The notes under the pieces: model-generated
Told to the model about the DNA's origin: nothing
Databases searched by the model: none
Seen by the model: only the letters and a program-made list of their open reading frames with translations
NCBI RefSeq assembly: GCF_000739655.1
Contig: NZ_BATR01000069.1
Coordinates: 1 to 64,000 of the forward strand
From: Verrucomicrobium sp. BvORR106
Lineage (GTDB): Bacteria; Verrucomicrobiota; Verrucomicrobiia; Verrucomicrobiales; Verrucomicrobiaceae
Reading direction: 5' to 3'
Length of the DNA: 64,000 nucleotides
Made by a program: the position numbers and the translations under genes
In this document: one piece after another, positions 56,743 to 63,549 of the stretch
Position numbering within the stretch: position 1 is the first letter of the stretch
How the letters are laid out: the number at the start of each line of letters is the position of its first letter

Positions 56743-57387
56743 ATGCACCTCCTCTTCGATCTCGACGGAACCCTCACGGATCCCTTTCCGGGGATCACCC
56801 GGAGTATTCAGCATGCGCTGGCTAGTCTGGAGGTGGTGCCACCTCCTGCCGAGAACCTGGGATGGTGCATCGGGCCGCCGCTGAAGAAGAGCTTCGCCAC
56901 GCTGCTGGGCCCGGAGAAGGAGCATCTGGCGGAGGAGGCACTGGGGAAGTACCGCGAGCGGTTCGGGACGATCGGGCTGTTTGAAAACGCGGTGTATGCC
57001 GGCATTGTGGAGACGCTTGAGGCGTTGCAGCAGAGGGGGCACGTCATCCGGGTGGCCACTTCCAAGCCGACGGTCTTTGCCCGGCGGATCGTGGATCACT
57101 TTGGGTTAAACAAGTATTTCCACACGGTGGATGGCAGCGAGCTGGATGGCACACGGACGGAGAAGATCGAGCTGATTGCGTACATCCTGGAGCGGGAGGC
57201 CATCCGCCCTGAGGAGGCGGTGATGATTGGGGATCGCGAGTACGACATGAGGGGCGCGAGCCACAATGGGGTGAGGGGGTTGGGTGTGTTGTGGGGCTAT
57301 GGGACGCGGGAGGAGCTGCAGGCGGCGGGTGCCGCGGCGTGCGTGGCGGAGCCAGCGGAGCTTCTGGGGCTGGTGGAGAGGCGTTGA
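56743..57387 (+). CDS. HAD superfamily phosphatase (phosphoglycolate phosphatase-like)
   Basis: Protein of 214 residues. All HAD motifs are in order: motif I LLFDLDGTLTDP (nucleophile Asp), cap region, motif II VATSKPTVF, conserved Lys region, and motif III AVMIGDREYDMRGA. The cap and the GVLWGYGTREEL segment match the phosphoglycolate phosphatase/Gph group, which removes phosphate from small organic phosphates. ATG 56743 is chosen as the family starts two residues before the LFDLDGT strand. The first start-like codon upstream (56713) is weak. It is followed by the microsatellite and an R3 copy. Confidence 0.92.
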   Translation: MHLLFDLDGTLTDPFPGITRSIQHALASLEVVPPPAENLGWCIGPPLKKSFATLLGPEKEHLAEEALGKYRERFGTIGLFENAVYAGIVETLEALQQRGHVIRVATSKPTVFARRIVDHFGLNKYFHTVDGSELDGTRTEKIELIAYILEREAIRPEEAVMIGDREYDMRGASHNGVRGLGVLWGYGTREELQAAGAAACVAEPAELLGLVERR

Positions 57388-57415
57388 GCGGGAGGAGGGG
57401 ACGGAGTGATGGAGA

Positions 57416-57537
57416 AGTGGAGTGGTGGAGTGGTGGAGTGGTGCCGATCCGGCGTCCCTCCGGGACGCGAGGGCGGTGGGATGGTGTGATCCGGTGGTTG
57501 TCACCACCGGCTACAGTCCAGCGTCCCTCCGGGACGG
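57416..57537. repeat. GGAGTGGT microsatellite and hairpin repeat R3, copy 7 (short form)
   Basis: 57416-57442 has three GGAGTGGT-type units, and 57451-57537 is an R3 short copy (GCGTCCCTCCGGGACGC, CCGGTGGTTGTCACCACCGG, GCGTCCCTCCGGGACGG). The same microsatellite-plus-R3 pair occurs at 48448-48738. Confidence 0.82.
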
Positions 57538-57683
57538 GGAGGGGCTCGCTTATTGCGCTGCCAGATGGAGCGTCTGACATCCTCTTTGCATTGGACAATG
57601 GTGACCTGCCCCTGTTCCAGGATGATAGTGGGTTGAAAGTGAGACGCGGTAAGGTATGGGGAGAACATCGCATCCAAAAAGAT

Positions 57684-58133
57684 ATGCAGTTCGACGCACC
57701 CAAAGTTCTTGAAGCGCTGGATGCGGAATGGCGATGGGTGTTGCTGAAGATGGATGCGGTCCTGGCAGTGAGTTCCATGGGGAATGTCCTGCTGCGGAGC
57801 GTGAACAGATGCTATTGGCGGGTATGTCCGGAAGAACTGTCGGCGGTGAGGTTTGCTGCCGATGACGACGAGCTTGAGGCCGCCTTTGCCGATCCTGAAC
57901 AGAAGTCTGACTGGCAGATGGCGGCCCTGGTGGAGGAATTGGTGGGGGCTTAAGGCGAGCCGGCAGTTGGAGAGTGCTTTGGACTTGTTGTGCCAGCAGT
58001 GCTTGGTGGGAAGTATTCTGTGAACAACATTCGCCGCCGCGGCCTGTATGAGTATTTGCGATTTACCGGTGACATCGGGAATCAAACCAAAGAGATGAAG
58101 GATGGAGAAAAGCTAGTGTTTAGGTTTGAGTGA
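57684..58133 (+). pseudogene. T6SS immunity Tdi1/DUF1851-like protein with in-frame stop
   Basis: ATG 57684 opens a frame reading APKVLEALDAEWRWVLLKMD, AVSSMGNVLLRSVNRCYWRV, AAFADPEQKSDWQMAALVEE, up to TAA 57951-57953. The same frame continues after the TAA with GEPAVGECFGLVVPAVLGGK and YSVNNIRRRGLYEYLRFTGD to TGA 58131-58133. In DUF1851/Tdi1-type immunity proteins the Cys-Tyr/Phe-Gly-x(3)-P-x-x-L-G-G-x-Y block follows directly after the helix that ends here at GA, so the TAA cuts one gene. The product would have about 149 residues. Upstream of 57684 the frame stays open to the R3 repeat but lacks support. Family members neutralise NAD-targeting or similar toxins; no toxin is in the window. 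Confidence 0.7.
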
Positions 58134-58170
58134 AGGCGGGGTGGAAGCTGGTGATGGCTTGAAGCCGATC

Positions 58171-58260
58171 CGGCGACCCTCCGGGACGCGAGGGCGGTGG
58201 AGGAGGATGATCCGGTGGTTGTCTCCACCGGCTACAGTCCAGGCGTCCCTCCGGGACGGG
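58171..58260. repeat. Hairpin repeat R3, copy 8 (short form)
   Basis: Starts CGGCGACCCTCCGGGACGCG, then CCGGTGGTTGTCTCCACCGG and GCGTCCCTCCGGGACGG. The first stem and the loop region carry single changes. The rest of 58134-58505 shows no gene I can support. Confidence 0.83.
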
Positions 58261-58505
58261 GACTTCGAAGGCAATGGTAAGGAGGAGTGGCAGGTGGGGG
58301 AAAGTGCCTGTGCATATTTGTCTTCGCCCGATGTCTGTTTCAGTCTGTAGGGCATGCGCTCCACGTGTCTCGCATTGCTCCTAAAGGTGGTAATACCGCA
58401 AGTTCGGATGGCCCTACGACCCAGGGTGGCTGGAAGTTTGATGCAGGTTAGAGTTGATCGAATTGTCAGGTGCATGACTCTTGCTGAAACACCGTGCGGG
58501 CCCTC

Positions 58506-59192
58506 ATGAGCAAACAAGTCACTCAGATTACATGGCTTCTCGCATGCCTAGTGGCCGTCACCGCCTTTGCGACGGAGCCGAAGTCCGATGACGTTCCGAA
58601 GACGATCGCATCCGTGATGGATGGCACCCCTAGGGTGACGTTCTCCCCGTGCCCGGATGAACCGCAGATTGTGGCGGCTTACAGTGAGAGGGAGCCTCAG
58701 TGGTGGGGACGGTTGCAAGTGTTTCACCGCAAAGGAGACGCCATTCCCTGGGAGTACGTCTTTCCGGAGGACTACGAAGAGTATCGCGGGCACTATGTGG
58801 TGCGATTCCGCTGGGTTCGGCTGGAGCGGATCGCAAAGCCCGTATTGGAGGTGATCGAGAGCACCCATATGGGCAACGGCTCATTGCGAATCTGGGAGGT
58901 GGAGGGGCGAAAGTTGCGACTGATGCTGGATACGACGGTGCGGGGGCGCTTCTGGTCGGTGCCGGAGGCGTTTGGCGTGCCAGAGAATGGAGAGGCCCGC
59001 TTCGAGGGCGACCACTTGCAGGTGGAGTACCGTCGTGCGGCGGATAAGTCGTCGGATGTTGTCTCTTTGACGGGTACAGTGGCGATTCAGGATCTTGAGG
59101 GGAGAGCGTTGCCTTCGCGGAGGTTTGAGCAGATCTGTGTGTGGGATGCGGAGAAGCGAATCTTTGTGGCGCAGAGTCCGACGACGCCGTGA
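58506..59192 (+). CDS. Exported protein of unknown function
   Basis: Protein of 228 residues with signal peptide (ITWLLACLVAVTAFA). The mature part is rich in beta strands and Trp/Arg (EPQWWGRLQVFHRKGDAIPW, YRGHYVVRFRWVRLERIAKP, GSLRIWEVEGRKLRLMLDTT, GEARFEGDHLQVEYRRAADK). I do not recognise a family, although similar exported proteins occur in Verrucomicrobia. An in-frame ATG at 58494 is an alternative start. Encoded alone. Confidence 0.72.
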   Translation: MSKQVTQITWLLACLVAVTAFATEPKSDDVPKTIASVMDGTPRVTFSPCPDEPQIVAAYSEREPQWWGRLQVFHRKGDAIPWEYVFPEDYEEYRGHYVVRFRWVRLERIAKPVLEVIESTHMGNGSLRIWEVEGRKLRLMLDTTVRGRFWSVPEAFGVPENGEARFEGDHLQVEYRRAADKSSDVVSLTGTVAIQDLEGRALPSRRFEQICVWDAEKRIFVAQSPTTP

Positions 59193-59300
59193 GCAACGTG
59201 ACCGGGGAATTTGGAGGACTTGGTGACCAGGTAGCGTTCGGCACGTGCAACCACTGAATCCAAAGCTTGCGCCGGTTTGAACCGTCAGGCAGTTTGGCAT

Positions 59301-59930
59301 ATGAAGCAACCCGAGATCAAAGCTGCGTTGATTCGTGCATTGGAGGACGAAATGGATTCCCCCCTTACGGCACTCGGTTATCACCGACCACCCAAAGGAC
59401 TGGTCTATTCGCGGCAAGAGGGCGGAATGAAATGTCAGTTTGCCTTCGAGTTCGCAAGTAATCCAAGTTACGCGGTTGGGGCTATAGCGCATCTGACTCC
59501 TGCCCTCCGAACGGCCAATGCTCGAATCTCGGAACTCGCCCTTCAATTGACGGAAGATCCTTGGCTTCTCGCGAATGCCCCAGACGTGATCCAAAACCAG
59601 CGCCTTACGTTGGTGACGAAGCCGCACATGCCGGAATGCTATCTCGCTAATTTTTCCCAAGTGAGAGACGCTACAAAAGGAATCCTTAGCAAATTCATCG
59701 AGCACGGTCTGACATTTCTCGAGGATTACTCGACACCGAGAGGCATTGTGAGCCAATATGAGGCCGGAGATTCGCGGGGGTTGCTTCAACAGCACTATTA
59801 TGTCTATGTCGTAGCTGCGTCGCTGCTGGAGGGCAGGACGGAGGTCGCGAAGACGATTGTGGAGGACAAATTTTCGAAACCCGGAGTCAAGAAGCGATTC
59901 GAAGCCCTCTGGAGGAACGTGAATGCCTGA
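59301..59930 (+). CDS. Cytoplasmic protein, DUF4304-like (possible immunity protein)
   Basis: Protein of 209 residues. The N-terminal part (IKAALIRALEDEMDSPLTAL, GYHRPPKGLVYSRQEGGMKC, FAFEFASNPSYAVGAIAHLT) has the plan of DUF4304 and related immunity-type families: an amphipathic helix, the phrase L-x-x-L-G-Y/F, then strands. The C-terminal half is helical (LQQHYYVYVVAASLLEGRTE). No signal peptide. A start at ATG 59301 is used; CTG/TTG codons upstream are weaker. The assignment to DUF4304 is by pattern only. Confidence 0.6.
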   Translation: MKQPEIKAALIRALEDEMDSPLTALGYHRPPKGLVYSRQEGGMKCQFAFEFASNPSYAVGAIAHLTPALRTANARISELALQLTEDPWLLANAPDVIQNQRLTLVTKPHMPECYLANFSQVRDATKGILSKFIEHGLTFLEDYSTPRGIVSQYEAGDSRGLLQQHYYVYVVAASLLEGRTEVAKTIVEDKFSKPGVKKRFEALWRNVNA

Positions 59931-59975
59931 GGGCGTGTCGCGGATAGTGAATGCTCTCAAGTTAGTTTCGTTCCA

Positions 59976-60206
59976 ATGATTCAAGCAGGCAACAGAGTCA
60001 GGTTTGTGAAGATGCCGGATTGGGTGGCTGAGCTTCCTGAGGAAAGCCGCCGCATCTTCGAATTCTGCTTGGGGAGAATCTACTTGGTTAAAGAGGTCGA
60101 AGAACGAGGGCTGTGCGTTGTTGACGTGAGCCCGGAGGTTGATGAACGGTTTGGTGGTTTCATGAATGACCTTCGGCTTGAAGAGGATTGTTTGGAGCAG
60201 TTGTGA
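59976..60206 (+). CDS. Small conserved-looking cytoplasmic protein
   Basis: Protein of 76 residues. It starts as a small beta-barrel (QAGNRVRFVKMPDWVAELPE), then ESRRIFEFCLGRIYLVKEVE, GLCVVDVSPEVDERFGGFMN. I recognise the type as a conserved hypothetical found near immunity-like genes, but have no named family. The predicted SH3-like start could bind protein or nucleic acid. 45 bp separate it from the previous stop. Confidence 0.62.
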   Translation: MIQAGNRVRFVKMPDWVAELPEESRRIFEFCLGRIYLVKEVEERGLCVVDVSPEVDERFGGFMNDLRLEEDCLEQL

Positions 60207-60295
60207 TTCTGGGTATTGGTGGCACTGCTGTGAATGAGCGGAGCTGGGAGATGATGGGTTCCGGTGAGTGTCTTAAGGTGGAGAGGGAGCGTGGT

Positions 60296-60390
60296 CGGCT
60301 TCCACACCTGATGGATCGTGTGGCGATGCACCCAGGGTTGACTCGCTTAGGCTCGTCCAACCACTGGGCTGTGGTAGATATCCCTTTCAG
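60296..60390. repeat. Repeat R4, copy 2
   Basis: Contains CTTCCACACCTGATGG, CACCCAGGGTTGACTCGCTT, AGGCTCGTCCAACCACTGGG and GTGGTAGATATCCCTTTCAG. Same order as copies at 44157 and 62126. Confidence 0.8.
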
Positions 60391-60429
60391 CGTCAATAAC
60401 CGATTAAAATCGGAACAGTGTTCCAGGGA

Positions 60430-60568
60430 AGTTGGATGCCGGAGGCGACGTCGCTGGCATCCGCTCCGGGATGCAATACTGAATCTGAACTTCCGGAGGT
60501 ATCAGTCGCTACGCTCCTTCAACCGTCCGGCTAATGGCTTTGATGCCTCCGGCATCGGGCAATCCGGG
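60430..60568. repeat. GATGCCGGAGGC-type hairpin element
   Basis: GATGCCGGAGGCGACGTCGC at the start and GATGCCTCCGGCATCGGGCA at the end are related in inverted form (GATGCCGGAGGC/GCCTCCGGCATC), with TTCCGGAGGTATCAGTCGCT and CTACGCTCCTTCAACCGTCC between. Only one copy was noticed in this window. Confidence 0.6.
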
Positions 60569-60694
60569 CGGGGCCACCATCAGATCGTCAAAGTCGACAA
60601 GCCAACTTCCCGATGAGGGATGAGCTTCGAGCGGTGCCAGGTGTTTTTAGCGAGGATCGGGCGAAGGCTTGGAGAGCGTGGAGTGAAGCCGATC

Positions 60695-60781
60695 CGGCGT
60701 CCCTCCGGGACGCGTGGGAGGGGGGGCGGTGTGGTCCGGTGGTTGTCACCACCGGCTATAGTCCAGCGTCCCTCCGGGACG
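60695..60781. repeat. Hairpin repeat R3, copy 9 (short form)
   Basis: GCGTCCCTCCGGGACGC, CCGGTGGTTGTCACCACCGG, GCGTCCCTCCGGGACGG. With R4 copy 2 and the GATGCCGGAGGC element, it accounts for most of the 60207-61063 gap. 60782-61063 shows nothing clear. Confidence 0.85.
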
Positions 60782-61063
60782 GGGGCTTTGAAGGCAATTG
60801 TAAGGGGGAGTGGGAGATGTCCGTGACTGGGTGCGCTCGTGAGTTTGGAGCTGGGTTGCGGAGTTCTGGGAACTGGCACTGAGGAGGCCTCCATACACGG
60901 AGGAAGATGACAGGGGAGCGGCGAATTGGAGTGGACGGCATGATCAGATCGCGATTTTTTCGATCTGTAGGCCGCCATAGATCTGGTGGTGGGTCAGAAG
61001 CTGGGCTAGTTTGCTGTGGAATTTTATCCTTCCTTCATTCCAACCACCTCTCTGAACCTCACT

Positions 61064-61441
61064 ATGGACGGCAAAACTCTCGTCACCCGCATCGCCCTGT
61101 TGATCATCGGCTTCTCACTGCTCAATGCTGTCTTGTGGGGCGTCTTGGTCGGCACCCGTGGCCTTGCTGGAAATGTGGCGGGTCTGGTGGTCAACGTGGT
61201 GCTGGCCGTGTTTCTCATCTCTGGCCAGGGGTGGGCGCGGTGGATCACGGCTGCTCGTTGTGGGGTGGGGGCCATCATCACGTTTGCCTCATGGACTCAG
61301 CTGGGGAATCTGAACGTGAGCTTTTTCTCCATCATCCGTTTGTGGCTGCTTTTCTCTGTCCTGTTCTCGGCCGCGATCGGGGTTTATCTTGTGCTCTCAA
61401 AGCGGGTGAATGATCACTTCAATCCGGGGTCGGGCTTTTGA
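61064..61441 (+). CDS. Small integral membrane protein
   Basis: Protein of 125 residues with four membrane helices (VTRIALLIIGFSLLNAVLWG, NVAGLVVNVVLAVFLISGQG, GVGAIITFASWTQLGNLNVS, LWLLFSVLFSAAIGVYLVLS). No family recognised. ATG 61064 is chosen at the start of the first helix. Downstream is a truncated gene. Confidence 0.72.
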   Translation: MDGKTLVTRIALLIIGFSLLNAVLWGVLVGTRGLAGNVAGLVVNVVLAVFLISGQGWARWITAARCGVGAIITFASWTQLGNLNVSFFSIIRLWLLFSVLFSAAIGVYLVLSKRVNDHFNPGSGF

Positions 61442-61485
61442 TCGACGGAGCGGAAATGACATCGGGAGATCAAAGAGACTGCGGC

Positions 61486-61630
61486 ATGACCCAGCTTCTG
61501 CGATTTCGTGGCTCGGTTAACCGAGATCCGGGCATTGAGGTCTGGATGGATGGGCATGCTGGTGAGTTATGCGGGATGGCGCGTCGATGGTTTGAGGTGA
61601 TGCGCCAGTGTGGCGATGACGTGCGGGAGG
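61486..61630 (+). pseudogene. Truncated DUF1801-like gene remnant
   Basis: ATG 61486 opens about 48 residues (TQLLRFRGSVNRDPGIEVWM, AGELCGMARRWFEVMRQCGD, then DVREV) that match what I recall of the N-terminal third of a family with R-x-W-F-x-V-M-R-x-C-G-D-D-V-R-E-L-L-H-D-G (DUF1801-related). After GDDVRE the similarity stops and the frame continues as unrelated sequence. The break is followed by a word (GGGGCAAGGTGATG) also present in the next gene at about 61802-61815, which hints at recombination. Recognition from memory only. Confidence 0.4.
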
Positions 61631-61682
61631 TGGGCCGGGGCAAGGTGATGGGGAGGCGTGAAAGTGGCGTATCGCATCTGTT

Positions 61683-62054
61683 ATGGAGGATTTTGTTCCC
61701 AGTTATGAGGTCGTTGATGCGGTGGAGCATCAGAAGCTACACGCGGCGACCTTCGAGTTGCCCGATGAATGGAATCGTCAGCGCCTGGAGGTGGGAGAAT
61801 GGGGCAAGGTGATGTTTCGCTTTCCCGTTAATCGTGATCCTGAGGTGGAGCGTCTGTGGGTGCGCGTCACCGGGTACACGTCGTTGGGTTACAAGGGGGT
61901 GCTCGACAACGATGCGTCAAACACTGAGCTTATCAGGACTGGTGAGGTGATCGAGTTTGAGCCGAGACATGTGATCAGCATCTGGCCGCCGAGGTTCTAT
62001 TTTGATTCGCTGACGTTGGAGGAAGACGAGGGGAATGAGGGAGAGGCGAAGTGA
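61683..62054 (+). CDS. DUF2314-like small protein (possible immunity protein)
   Basis: Protein of 123 residues without signal or membrane segments. It contains HAATFELPDEWNRQRLEVGE, WGKVMFRFPVNRDPEVERLW, VRVTGYTSLGYKGVLDNDAS and TGEVIEFEPRHVISIWPPRF. The W-V-x-V-T-G-Y ... G-x-L-D-N-D ... G-x-x-I-x-F-x-x-x-H-V/I pattern is that of DUF2314 and related proteins, some of which act as immunity proteins. The start could be internal to the remnant upstream. The family call is by pattern only. Confidence 0.62.
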   Translation: MEDFVPSYEVVDAVEHQKLHAATFELPDEWNRQRLEVGEWGKVMFRFPVNRDPEVERLWVRVTGYTSLGYKGVLDNDASNTELIRTGEVIEFEPRHVISIWPPRFYFDSLTLEEDEGNEGEAK

Positions 62055-62125
62055 GGGGGTGCGAGGCCGCGTGATGTGAGAGATGGGTCTCCGTGTGAGT
62101 CGGGGGTGGCAGTTCGTTTTTGCCG

Positions 62126-62222
62126 GCTTCCCCACCTGATCTTGATGGGGTGCGGGTACCCAGGGTTGACTCGCTTAGGGCTCGTCCAACCGCTGGGCTG
62201 TGGTAGATATCCCTTTCAGGGA
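62126..62222. repeat. Repeat R4, copy 3
   Basis: Contains CTTCCCCACCTGATCTTGAT, ACCCAGGGTTGACTCGCTTA, GGGCTCGTCCAACCGCTGGG, then GTGGTAGATATCCCTTTCAG, continuing GGATGAGCTTCGG. Confidence 0.8.
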
Positions 62223-62270
62223 TGAGCTTCGGAGGGGGGCGAGGAGACGTCGTGGGCGGCTTGTAGAGTG

Positions 62271-62292
62271 AGCCGCGTAAACGCGGTACTCC
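62271..62292. repeat. CCGCGTAAACGCGG hairpin
   Basis: CCGCGT-AA-ACGCGG forms a 6-bp stem, followed by TACTCCAACCC. A short hairpin of unknown role in the 62055-62545 gap. Confidence 0.5.
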
Positions 62293-62409
62293 AACCCTGT
62301 TTGCGGATCTTGTAGGGATGCCAGGGGGTGTTTTGGTTTGGCGGGACTCGTCTGCCGGGAGTCGGAGAACGGAAGCCACGGCGCGTTTGCCTCGAATCAA
62401 TTCTTTCCT

Positions 62410-62445
62410 AAAACCTCTGTGCCCTCTGCGTCTCTGTGGTTAAAC
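62410..62445 (-). repeat. CACAGAG-type intergenic repeat
   Basis: On the minus strand this reads AACCACAGAGACGCAGAGGG then CACAGAGG, with CACAGAG/CGCAGAG units spaced regularly. I recognise this kind of word from intergenic regions of many environmental bacteria, but cannot confirm it here. Only one copy was seen in the window. Confidence 0.5.
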
Positions 62446-62455
62446 CTGAACCCGC

Positions 62456-62493
62456 AAAACAAAAAAGCATGCCCTCTTGCGAAGGCATGCTTT
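62456..62493 (-). terminator. Intrinsic terminator of the rhodanese gene
   Basis: On the minus strand AAAGCATGCC and GGCATGCTTT form a 10-bp stem around CTTCGCAAGAG-like loop bases, followed by a T-rich run (TTTTTTGTTTT). It lies about 50 bp past the rhodanese stop codon, on the correct strand. The clearest intrinsic terminator in the window. Confidence 0.9.
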
Positions 62494-62545
62494 GGGGTGT
62501 GATTCCTGAGCTGAACCAAACCGGAGGCAGACGCTGGTCTGCGCC

Positions 62546-63484
62546 TTATTTGCCGGCGGTTTTTGGGGCGTCGGTTTCGGCGGGGAGGGACTTGTCCTTG
62601 AGCCAGACGTATTCCTTCCAGGCGCCTTCATAGAGGCGGACGTTGGGGTAGCCGGCCACGTGCTTGAGGTAGAAGCGCAGGAGGCTGCCTTCGCGGGAGG
62701 TGCCGCAGTAGCACATGATCTCCTTGTCCTTGGTGATGCCGGCGGCTTCGAGGTCGGCCTTCACTTCGGAGAAGGGTTTGAACTTGTGGGTGTTGTCCTT
62801 CTCGGTGAGGCGGGCCCAGTGGAAGCTCACCGCGCCGGGGATGTGGCCTTTGCGCAGCCAGACTTCGTCCTGGCCGAGGTATTCGTTGATGGGACGGGCA
62901 TCCACGAGGATGACGCCTTTTTTGTCCTTTTTGGCGATCACTTCATCTGCGGTGAGGGCGACTTCGGGGTTGCCTTTCTCCGGGAGTTTCCCGGCGGGGT
63001 TGCCGAAGTATTCCTGGGTGGGCTTGAACCCGGCTGCCTTCCAGGCGGGGAGGCCGCCGTCGAGGATGCGGATGTTCTGGATGCCTTCCTTCTCGAGCAC
63101 GTGCACCACCATGGTGGCGCTGAGGATTTCGTCGTTGGGGAGGGCCTCACCGGTGGCGTACACGATGTGGAGGCGGTCCTTGTCGGCACCAGCGCGCACG
63201 AGGAGGGCCTTGGTCAGGTCCTCGGGCAGGTACTGCACGGGCACGGCATGGTCGGTGCCGCGCAGGGTGTCGAAGTTGATGTGGTGGGCGGTGGGCAGGT
63301 GGCCGCGGAAGTAGTCCTTGTAGCCGCCGCGGGTGTCGAGCACGATCGGGCGCTTGGCGGGATCCGGATTCTCGATGAGGGCCTTGGCGTCGGCGGGGCT
63401 GATGAGGCCGATCTCGGCCTGGGCCATGCCGGCGAGGAGGGTGGTGACGCCGAGCACGGCGGCAGCGAACAGAGTGGGTTTCAT
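62546..63484 (-). CDS. Exported tandem rhodanese (sulfurtransferase)
   Basis: Protein of 312 residues with signal peptide (LFAAAVLGVTTLLAGMAQA). Two rhodanese domains: the first (about 28-155: VLDTRGGYKDYFRGHLPTAH, LDGGLPAWKAAG) lacks the active-site Cys, having HIVYATGEAL instead. The second (about 175-300: VDARPINEYLGQDEVWLRKG, HIPGAVSFHWARL) has catalytic Cys260 in CYCGTSREGS. This is the normal plan of thiosulfate or 3-mercaptopyruvate sulfurtransferases. Periplasmic location suggests sulfur transfer or cyanide detoxification outside the cytoplasm. The outer-membrane protein gene upstream ends 65 bp before, so the two may be co-transcribed. A strong terminator follows. Confidence 0.93.
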   Translation of the reverse strand: MKPTLFAAAVLGVTTLLAGMAQAEIGLISPADAKALIENPDPAKRPIVLDTRGGYKDYFRGHLPTAHHINFDTLRGTDHAVPVQYLPEDLTKALLVRAGADKDRLHIVYATGEALPNDEILSATMVVHVLEKEGIQNIRILDGGLPAWKAAGFKPTQEYFGNPAGKLPEKGNPEVALTADEVIAKKDKKGVILVDARPINEYLGQDEVWLRKGHIPGAVSFHWARLTEKDNTHKFKPFSEVKADLEAAGITKDKEIMCYCGTSREGSLLRFYLKHVAGYPNVRLYEGAWKEYVWLKDKSLPAETDAPKTAGK

Positions 63485-63549
63485 GGGTAGGTTACTTGTC
63501 GACTGAACAGGTTTGCGGATGAGGAAAGGGGAGGATCGCTCCGTGAGAT

